From assembly GCA_963699105.1 (NCBI GenBank), contig CAVOTI010000004.1, positions 558,001 to 622,000 on the forward strand: a stretch of 64,000 nucleotides of DNA, read 5' to 3'. The stretch is from Bog-756 sp963699105. Its GTDB lineage: Bacteria; Actinomycetota; Acidimicrobiia; Acidimicrobiales; RAAP-2. The stretch's first letter is position 1. Each line of letters begins with the position of its first letter. The notes beneath the pieces were generated by a model. The model was not told the DNA's origin. It saw only the letters and a program-made list of their open reading frames with translations, and did no database searches. Position numbers and translations under genes: made by a program. Positions 58,005 through 64,000 of the stretch are shown piece after piece.

Positions 58005-58037
58005 AACGATGCCCCGGCTTCGAGCCGGGGCATCGTT
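58005..58037. terminator. Strong hairpin, 15-bp stem, 3-nt loop
   Basis: AACGATGCCCCGGCT (58005-58019) pairs perfectly with AGCCGGGGCATCGTT (58023-58037) around TCG. It lies just after the likely ParB-like stop. No long T-run follows, as is common in GC-rich actinobacteria. Confidence 0.75.
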
Positions 58038-58207
58038 GTGTCCGAGGACGGGTCCCTTTGCGCCGGTCCAGCCTCCCCTGTCCTCCCTCGGCAACCCGGA
58101 CGGGTGTCGTCGGTGCCGCCAGCGATCGAGGCGGTCACGCCGGGCATTGGGCCCGCCATGACCGCCATCCGAGCCCACGTAGGTCGGCTCCGCCGGAGCG
58201 GTACGAA

Positions 58208-59254
58208 TCATCCACACACCAGGGTCGGGCAGGTGATCTGCTCGGCAACGCCGCCGGCGAGGGTGTAATCGAGATAGGAGGCGGCAAAGGCGCGCGGTGA
58301 GTCCACACCCATGACGTACATGCCGTTCGTGATGGCCCAACGCACCGTCGGGTCACTCGCCATGAGGTTTTCCATCACGGCGTCGACTTCGGGGGCGCGG
58401 TCGGCCCGCAGGGCCGCCTCGACTTCGGCCCGGATGCCCGGGAAGTGACTCAGGACGGTGGATCCGAGCTCGTAGACGCCGTCGACGGCGACGCAGGCGG
58501 CGAGGCGGTGTTCGAAGGCAGCGGCACGAGCGGCAAGCAGGCCCCCCATGCTCAAGCCGAGCAGTCCGACGCGAGACTCGTCGACCTCGGGTCGGGCCAT
58601 GACCCAGTCCAGCACGGGAGTGACGACGTTCTCCCAGTCAGGTCGGAACACGAGGCCCTCGAGATGGCGAGCGGCGGCGTGGCCCGGCCCGTCGAAGGTG
58701 AGCACGTGGTAGCCGCGCTCAGATCCTGCGGCGGCGCCGTTGTGATGCATTTCCTCGGCGGGGCCGTCGAAACCGTTGTGCAGGACCATGGCCGGGCACA
58801 CCGAGTCGCCGCCCTCGTTGTGGGCGGCACGATAGAAGTAGCCGTGCAGGATAGTGTCCTCGTAGGGGATCTCCACCACCTCGATCGCTGGAATGAACAG
58901 CGAGGCGGCGCCTTTGAAGCACTGCGTGGCGCGGTGATAGGCATGGTCGATGCGTGGATCGGTGGGGTCGCCGTGGAGGAAGAATTCGGCAGCCCGGTAG
59001 TAGTTGTTGGCCCGCATCAGACCGTCACGGGCGCTGGTGCGATGCCCCGCAGTCAGCTGGGTCTCCGCCTCGGCGGCGATCCTGTCGGCGGTGGCCAGCC
59101 ACTCGTCGTGCCAGCTGTCATAGTCCCCGGCGATGATGTTCTGCGCCGTCGTGAGGACTTCGCCGATGTCGGCGCCGCCGTAGGCGGCGTGGCCCAGCGT
59201 GCGCAGGGTCTCGAACCAAAACTGCGGGTCATCGGCGAACAGAACTGGTTTCAT
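58208..59254 (-). CDS. Alpha/beta hydrolase 1, C-terminally truncated
   Basis: ATG 59254 begins KPVLFADDPQFWFETLRTLG. The fold includes LHNGFDGPAEEMHHNGAAAG (oxyanion region), DGPGHAAARHLEGLVFRPDW, the nucleophile elbow GLSMGGLLAARAAAFEHR and ITCPTLVCG. It then stops at 58208. The related gene at 60144-61436 continues about 55 residues further, through the acid (DGENDP) and histidine (GGEHCQ). So the end with the catalytic Asp/His is missing: either a genomic junction lies here or a frameshift does. Probably an ester or C-C bond hydrolase before truncation. Confidence 0.8.
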   Translation of the reverse strand: MKPVLFADDPQFWFETLRTLGHAAYGGADIGEVLTTAQNIIAGDYDSWHDEWLATADRIAAEAETQLTAGHRTSARDGLMRANNYYRAAEFFLHGDPTDPRIDHAYHRATQCFKGAASLFIPAIEVVEIPYEDTILHGYFYRAAHNEGGDSVCPAMVLHNGFDGPAEEMHHNGAAAGSERGYHVLTFDGPGHAAARHLEGLVFRPDWENVVTPVLDWVMARPEVDESRVGLLGLSMGGLLAARAAAFEHRLAACVAVDGVYELGSTVLSHFPGIRAEVEAALRADRAPEVDAVMENLMASDPTVRWAITNGMYVMGVDSPRAFAASYLDYTLAGGVAEQITCPTLVCG

Positions 59255-59440
59255 GACGCTCCTCAGTCGATGGAGCCTGACGCTCGGGCTGCTGGCAGAA
59301 CGTGATTTGATCGTCCGATCGATCGGGGCCGACCGGTATGTTCGAGTCGCGACGCCGGAGCAGCTTTTGAACGGGTTATCAGAGGCGAGTGGCCAAGCTT
59401 TCTGCCCGATAGTTCTCGGTTGGTTCCAGAGCATCGCCCA

Positions 59441-60147
59441 TCACGCGGCCTGACGGTTCGCTTCGCGCTCGTAGAGCTGCGGCAAGAAGTTCTCGAAGTT
59501 GGCCATCTCCTCAATGCCGTGCTTGAGCCACGCTTCTCCCATCGCCCGGGGCCACACCCGGGGCGCCAGTAGCTTGCCCACCTCCGAGGTCTCGCCCGGG
59601 ACGTACATGACATGTCCGAGCCGCATGCCGCCGGGAACAGCTTCCAATTCGTGGTCGAGATGTCCAACGGCGATGCCGTTTTCAAACCACGTGGTGGTGA
59701 CAATCTCTTCGTCGATGTGGTCGATGCGTACCGCCGGGTTGGTGTAGTACTCGGGATTGCGCCCGAAGTACTCCTCGAGCTCGGCGATCGCGCCCTCCTT
59801 GGCTTCGTAGGGCCGATTCGTCAGCGCACGCGCCTGCACGTGGTCGTAGGGATGCCAGACCCGGTACCGTGGAACGGTCCGGCCGTCGATGTCCATATCG
59901 CCAATGAGGCCGCCGCTGAACCACCACACGAACATCTTCGGCGTAATGCCTTTGAGGACCTCGTCGACCCAGTACTTCGTCCGTCCGTCCGACATCTCCT
60001 CCACCCCCGACCTTGCGCTCAGGTTCTCTTTGAGGTCCCAGGGGAGCTTGAGCCGCTCGGGAAGGGTCGACCTCACGGTGTCTCTTCGTCAGGGCGCACG
60101 GCGATTCCGGTCTCGTAGATGGACGGGACCCCCGGTACTTCGGTCAT
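59441..60147 (-). CDS. DAPG hydrolase (PhlG)-like protein, one frameshift near the start
   Basis: The main frame has RLKLPWDLKENLSARSGVEE, KMFVWWFSGGLIGDMDIDGR, YRVWHPYDHVQARALTNRPY and TTTWFENGIAVGHLDHELEA, the pattern of the PhlG family. These zinc enzymes cleave C-C bonds in acylphloroglucinol-like compounds. The start is best placed at ATG 60147 (MTEVPGVPSIYETGIAV), which overlaps the upstream hydrolase stop as ATGA. It joins the main frame through a one-base shift near 60076. Substrate unknown. Confidence 0.75.
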
Positions 60148-61436
60148 GACCTAGACCGTGACGCCGTCTCTGGCGTTCCGAGGACGGTATCAAGCCAATC
60201 GAAGACCACCTGATGCAGCCTGGACATCACCCCTTCTTGGCAGTGCTCACCGCCCCCTTCCGCCGCGGGGAAGAGGTGGTAGGTCTTCTGGCAGCGCAGA
60301 GCCTCGTAGAGCCGGGACGAGTCGCAGGGGTCATTCTCGCCGTCGAGGACGAGCGTGGGACAGGTGACCAGAGGGGCGTAGCCGTCGAGGGTGTAGGGGG
60401 CGAAGGCGCGGAGGGCAGCCGCGGGGCTGTCTTCTCCGAAGACCCACATACCCCACGGGAGGGCCGGGCCGAAGGTATTGGTTCTGGAGCTAATGATCTC
60501 CCTGATGAGTGCGTTCGCCTTCGTATCGCTCGTGACCAGGTCGTCGCTGACCAGCTCCATGATCTCGGGCCCGACCAGGAGGTGCACCATGTCGGCGAAG
60601 GAGTAGAGACCGTCGTAGGCGATCAGGGCGGCCAGACGGTGCTCGCTGGCGGCGGCCCGGGGCGCAAGGAGGCCACCGAGGCTCATTCCCATGAGCGCAA
60701 TGCGATCGGGGTCGACGTCCGGGCGCTCGAGGAGCCAGTCGACGGCAGGGGTGACCACTTTGTCCCAGTCCGGACGGAAGAGCAGCTTCTGGTCCCGAAG
60801 TGCGCTGCCTTGTCCGGGCCCGGCAAAGGCGAGCACGTGGTAGCCACGTCGGGCGGCGGCCGCGCCGCCGGAAAAATACAGCTCCTCCTCGGTGCTGTCG
60901 AAGCCGCCGAAGTACAAGAGCGTGGGCCGGGGGCCGTCGGGATCGCCGCCGGAGGGATGAGGCGTCCCCAGATCGGCCGGGATCCACCACCCGGGCAGCG
61001 TGGTGTCCTCGTAAGGGAACCGCACCTGCCTGGGCGAGGGGTTCATCAGTTGCGCAGCGTGGGCGAAGCTGTCGACGGAGAGCCGTCCCACTTCGCGGAC
61101 TTCGGCGTCATTCGACGAGTCAACCCGCAGGTAGAACTCGCACACACGGTAGTAGTTGCTGGCCCGCAGGTAGGACTCCCGGGCGCTGACTGGGTGCCCT
61201 TCGGCGTCACTGCGATGGGCGTCGGCGTGAATCCGTTCGGCCAGCGCCCGCCACTCGGAGTACCAGGCAGTCAGGTCGCCGTCGGGGATCCGGCTCGCCG
61301 TGCTGGTCACTTCGCCGATGTCGGCGCCGCCGTATGGGGCGTAGCTGAGAGCCCGGAGCGCCTCGAAGGAGAAGGACTGGTCGTTGAAGAGGGCTCCAGC
61401 GGATGATGCCGGTTTGGTCGAAATGGTCGTTGTCAT
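60144..61436 (-). CDS. Alpha/beta hydrolase 2
   Basis: ATG 61436 follows AGGAGC. The 430-residue protein has an N-terminal helical cap region (FEALRALSYAPYGGADIGEV), then LLYFGGFDSTEEELYFSGGA, GPGQGSALRDQKLLFRPDWD, nucleophile elbow GMSLGGLLAPRAAASEHR, acid LVLDGENDPCD and histidine GGGEHCQEGV. It resembles FrsA/DUF1100-like esterases and 2,6-dihydroxypseudooxynicotine hydrolase-type C-C hydrolases. It is paralogous to the gene at 58208 and coupled to the PhlG-like gene, suggesting an aromatic or polyketide degradation operon. Confidence 0.88.
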   Translation of the reverse strand: MTTTISTKPASSAGALFNDQSFSFEALRALSYAPYGGADIGEVTSTASRIPDGDLTAWYSEWRALAERIHADAHRSDAEGHPVSARESYLRASNYYRVCEFYLRVDSSNDAEVREVGRLSVDSFAHAAQLMNPSPRQVRFPYEDTTLPGWWIPADLGTPHPSGGDPDGPRPTLLYFGGFDSTEEELYFSGGAAAARRGYHVLAFAGPGQGSALRDQKLLFRPDWDKVVTPAVDWLLERPDVDPDRIALMGMSLGGLLAPRAAASEHRLAALIAYDGLYSFADMVHLLVGPEIMELVSDDLVTSDTKANALIREIISSRTNTFGPALPWGMWVFGEDSPAAALRAFAPYTLDGYAPLVTCPTLVLDGENDPCDSSRLYEALRCQKTYHLFPAAEGGGEHCQEGVMSRLHQVVFDWLDTVLGTPETASRSRS

Positions 61437-61577
61437 AGTGCTCCTGTAGCTGAGGAGGCGCTGGTCCCGTACGGGGCGATAAGACCGAATGGGGTCGTTC
61501 CGTAGCGGGACCAAGCGTCTCGTGGCGGCGTGGAGTGCGGCCTCGGGGGGAGGGGACCCCCGGTTGATGAGGCGCGT

Positions 61578-62276
61578 TCAGGGAGTCGGGACGGGGAGAG
61601 GGGCAGTGGCCCGTCGATGCCCGGCACCAAGGCCGAACCCGCTGAAGTGCCGCTTCCACCAGGCCGCGTCGAGTGCGTAGCGGTCCAGACCCAGATACCC
61701 GGCGTTACGCCAGGCCAAGATGAGCGGGACTTCGAGGGCGGCGTAGGCCGGGTTCACGCCGGCCGATCCGGTGAACATGTAGATCACATTGAGCGCGAGC
61801 CCGAACAGAGCGAACAGACCGGTGAAGAGACCGAGGATGAGCATGATGCCGATGGCCACCTCACCGAGGGCGATGAACTTGGCGATCCACGAGGCGTTGG
61901 GGATGACGAAGTTGTGGAGGAAGGCGGCCCACCAGCCGTAGCTGGCGCCGCTCTTGCCTGTGGCCGACCCCATCATGCCGGCGGTGGCGAAGCCCTTCAC
62001 GCCCGCCCCTCCCCCGAACCAGAAGGCCGCCTTCTCGCTGCCCCAGATCTTCTGGTAACCGGCGTTGAGCCACCAGTAGCCGAGCACGAGTCGCACGGCG
62101 AGCCAGATCACACTGGCGGCTCGGGACCGGAAGAGCCAGTCGGTGGCGCCCAGATTGTGGTCATTGGCCTGCACATTCCCATCGTCGCTCCGGTGGTGGG
62201 CAGGGACTTCCCGGCGGTCAGAGGCATCGCCACTCGATGCGGGGGGAGGTGTGAGGACGTTGGTCTCGGGTCCCAT
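61578..62276 (-). CDS. DoxX-family membrane protein
   Basis: ATG 62276 opens a 232-residue protein with four membrane segments. The first is VIWLAVRLVLGYWWLNAGYQ, followed by KIWGSEKAAFWFGG. Later segments include FIALGEVAIGIMLILGLFTG and LFALFGLALNVIYMFTGSAG. The family includes quinone-linked oxidoreductase subunits and quinol oxidase partners. The terminal residues are polar. Role here unknown. Confidence 0.85.
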   Translation of the reverse strand: MGPETNVLTPPPASSGDASDRREVPAHHRSDDGNVQANDHNLGATDWLFRSRAASVIWLAVRLVLGYWWLNAGYQKIWGSEKAAFWFGGGAGVKGFATAGMMGSATGKSGASYGWWAAFLHNFVIPNASWIAKFIALGEVAIGIMLILGLFTGLFALFGLALNVIYMFTGSAGVNPAYAALEVPLILAWRNAGYLGLDRYALDAAWWKRHFSGFGLGAGHRRATAPLPVPTP

Positions 62277-62433
62277 CGGGACCGCCGATCTCCTCCCGAG
62301 AGCGGGAGGGCTGTTGCTCGAGATGAGCTGACTTCCAGCATGCTCTCTGAGCTGCAACAAACACAGCAACAGGGAAACTGCAGGTCACGACGGCGAGTGG
62401 CGCCGACGACACAACGTCGTGAGAGGGCAGACC

Positions 62434-63006
62434 TCAGTCCTCGTTGCGGAACGTGAGCGAGTAGCCCCGACCGGGGCGATTGACCAGGTCAGCGGGTATG
62501 TCCAAGCGGGCCAGGATCTTTCTCACCCTCGAGACGTAGTTGCGGACCTCTTCGGGGAACAATGCCGAGTCAGACCAGGCATATCCCATGATCTGTGATG
62601 AGGTGTAGAAGCGGTGGGGATGGTCCAAGAGGAACTGGAGCAGTTCGAACTCACGGTTCGTGAGGACCTCCTCCTGTCCCTTGTGGCGGAGCACCCGGCC
62701 GTCGGGATCGAGCCAGAGTCCGTGGAGTTGCCAGACCCGCTGATACCAAAGGTCAAGGCGTCCGTAGTACCCCTCCATCTGGGTCTCGATGAAGGTGACA
62801 TCGACATCGGCCGCCTTCTGCGCCACCGGGTGGAGCTTGGGCAGCTCTCGTTTGACTCGTTCCAAGAGGCCAAGCTTGAAGCGGATCAGATCGTCGTAGA
62901 TGCTCATCCAGTGGCGGGCATCCTCCCAGTGCTCTGTCCCGATGTCCTCCCCCTCGAGTGGGCCTTGGGCTGGCTCCTTTGGATGGTCCGAATCCACAGA
63001 GATCAC
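62434..63006 (-). CDS. OmpR-type winged-helix transcriptional regulator
   Basis: The C-terminal half is an OmpR/PhoB-type winged helix: LTNREFELLQFLLDHPHRFY, SSQIMGYAW, and RNYVSRVRKILARLDIPADL with VNRPGRGYSLTF. The N-terminal half is a helical segment (YDDLIRFKLGLLERVKRELP), not a phospho-receiver domain. It is therefore an orphan regulator with a different sensory half. 190 residues, intact. Confidence 0.85.
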   Translation of the reverse strand: MISVDSDHPKEPAQGPLEGEDIGTEHWEDARHWMSIYDDLIRFKLGLLERVKRELPKLHPVAQKAADVDVTFIETQMEGYYGRLDLWYQRVWQLHGLWLDPDGRVLRHKGQEEVLTNREFELLQFLLDHPHRFYTSSQIMGYAWSDSALFPEEVRNYVSRVRKILARLDIPADLVNRPGRGYSLTFRNED

Positions 63007-63072
63007 TATACGGACGTTGAGGAGCTTGCTCTGTTGCTGAACTTCTTACGCCGCCTGATATAGGACTGATCC

Positions 63073-63759
63073 ATGAACTCGGGAGCGGCGCATCCGGATC
63101 GACCCGACATCGTCGCGGCGACGAGAGGCGGGGACAACTCGTTGGGTATGACCGACGAGACGGATCCCGCCAACGCCTCTTTGGAACAGGCACTGTTCTG
63201 GAGAGGCATCTACACAGAGATCGTCGCTATGGAGGAGTCGGTCCTCGCTCGCATCCGCCACCTCATGGCCAAGCAATCCCCTCAGGCACAACGAGAGGTC
63301 GAGTTGACCAATGTGCCGGTGGTGGTGGCCCAGGTTGAGCGATTCCGAGCCCGGTTGAGGGCTCTGGGAGGCCAGGGTGGTCGCCCACGAATCGGAAGGC
63401 GTGACGTCGTGACCACGGCGACCCAGCCCGGGGAGGAGTCTGTCGTCGAGCTGGCAACGATCGAACTCAGGCCGCCCGAGAGCCCCACCGCTCCCGGACC
63501 TGGCCGAACCCGCATCGCTGCCGCTTGGTTCGGCGTGGTCGCCGCCGCCTTGGTCTTCGTGCTTCTGCTGATCTTCATTCTCCAGAACACGAGATCGGTG
63601 AAGATCACGTACTTCACCCTGAGCGGGACCATCCCTGTAGGTGTCGCCTTCCTCTTTGCCGCCATCGGTGGCGTGCTGCTTGCCGGTCTGGCGGCGTCAC
63701 TGCGAATCTGGCAACTTCGTCGTCGACTGACCCATGGGGGGAAGTTAGGCCCAGGGTGA
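63073..63759 (+). CDS. LapA-domain membrane protein
   Basis: The 228-residue protein has a soluble helical N-terminal half (SLEQALFWRGIYTEIVAMEE). Two membrane helices with the LapA/DUF1049 pattern follow: AAALVFVLLLIFILQNTRSV, VKITYFTLSGTIPVGVAFLF, then LLAGLAASLRIWQLRRRL. The RSVKI-YF junction is typical. The start could be ATG 63073 or ATG 63148. Its stop overlaps the next start as GTGA. Confidence 0.8.
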   Translation: MNSGAAHPDRPDIVAATRGGDNSLGMTDETDPANASLEQALFWRGIYTEIVAMEESVLARIRHLMAKQSPQAQREVELTNVPVVVAQVERFRARLRALGGQGGRPRIGRRDVVTTATQPGEESVVELATIELRPPESPTAPGPGRTRIAAAWFGVVAAALVFVLLLIFILQNTRSVKITYFTLSGTIPVGVAFLFAAIGGVLLAGLAASLRIWQLRRRLTHGGKLGPG

Positions 63760-64000
63760 CGGTTCTAGACACCACGTCAGCACCCATCGCCGCGTCCGCG
63801 ACTCGACGGTGGTTCGCGCTCGGAGCCCTGGCGCTGGCCGTGTTGGCGGTGGGTGTGGACGGCACCGTCCTCAGTGTGGCCCTACCCACGCTGTCCAAGG
63901 CGCTCCACGCGTCGGAGTCCGACCTCCAGTGGTTCTCCTCGGGATACTTCCTGGTGCTGGCCGCGGCGATGCTCCCGGCCGGCTTTCTGGGCGACCGTTA
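63756..64000 (+). CDS. MFS transporter, N-terminal fragment running off the window
   Basis: GTG 63756 begins TVLDTTSAPIAASATRRWFA. The first membrane helix and the EmrB/QacA-type motif (AVGVDGTVLSVALPTLSKAL) follow, then QWFSSGYFLVLAAAMLPAGF and GDR. This is the start of a drug/H+ antiporter of the 14-helix type. The rest lies beyond the window. Confidence 0.85.
   Translation, partial: MTVLDTTSAPIAASATRRWFALGALALAVLAVGVDGTVLSVALPTLSKALHASESDLQWFSSGYFLVLAAAMLPAGFLGDR

Overview
The window carries the chromosomal replication-origin neighbourhood of a high-GC actinobacterium. The gene order (parA<-rsmG<-jag<-yidC<-yidD<-rnpA<-rpmH | dnaA->dnaN->recF->DUF721->gyrB->gyrA), the three parS sites and the GC-rich, GTG-start-rich genes are typical of Actinomycetota. 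A deep-branching class such as Acidimicrobiia is plausible, but that is inference.

Layout. 1-15.1 kb: core origin region. It holds parA (runs off the window), three parS sites, the ribosomal-protein/RNase P/membrane-insertase operon on the minus strand, then dnaA, a probable oriC with an AT-rich stretch, dnaN, recF, a DciA-like gene, gyrB and gyrA. 15.28-15.32 kb: the 5' half of a tRNA-Ile(GAT) that stops just past its anticodon loop; ordinary core synteny ends there. 16.1-23.0 kb: a compact cluster of a HAD phosphatase, a dTMP-kinase-like protein, a metallophosphoesterase-NACHT fusion, a HemW-like radical SAM enzyme, a Nudix hydrolase and a divergent MerR regulator. This is the best candidate here for an undescribed system. 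23.0-24.9 kb: small coupled genes, an excisionase-like HTH, a small DNA-binding-like protein and nine copies of a 10-11 bp iteron-like repeat. 24.9-36.2 kb: a complete actinobacterial Tad/Flp-type pilus or secretion locus ending in a large LysM-BTAD protein. 36.2-38.0 kb: an XRE-ImmA/IrrE module. 38.2-47.2 kb: a three-gene predicted defence system (SNF2 helicase with DUF3883, DUF1156/COG1743 Zn-ribbon DNA methylase, DUF499/COG1483 ATPase). 47.67-49.10 kb: an intact ISL3-family IS with an 8-bp target duplication. 50.3-58.0 kb: plasmid/ICE leading-region-like genes (ArdC-type antirestriction protein, SSB, ParB-like protein), three with a shared repeated leader, and a large SIR2-type defence protein between them. 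58.2-64 kb: ordinary chromosomal metabolism again (two related alpha/beta hydrolases around a PhlG-like hydrolase, DoxX, a winged-helix regulator, a LapA-domain protein, an MFS transporter that runs off the window).

Read together, 15.32-58.2 kb looks like a defence-rich genomic island or integrated plasmid/ICE, but no integrase or relaxase is visible and its two edges fall in different genes. Many island genes are split by single-base frameshifts although the protein sequence stays recognisable across the breaks. Two small indels also sit in gyrA, one in parA and one in the PhlG-like gene, so base-level assembly error is the simplest explanation. I annotate such genes as single loci and name the breaks.
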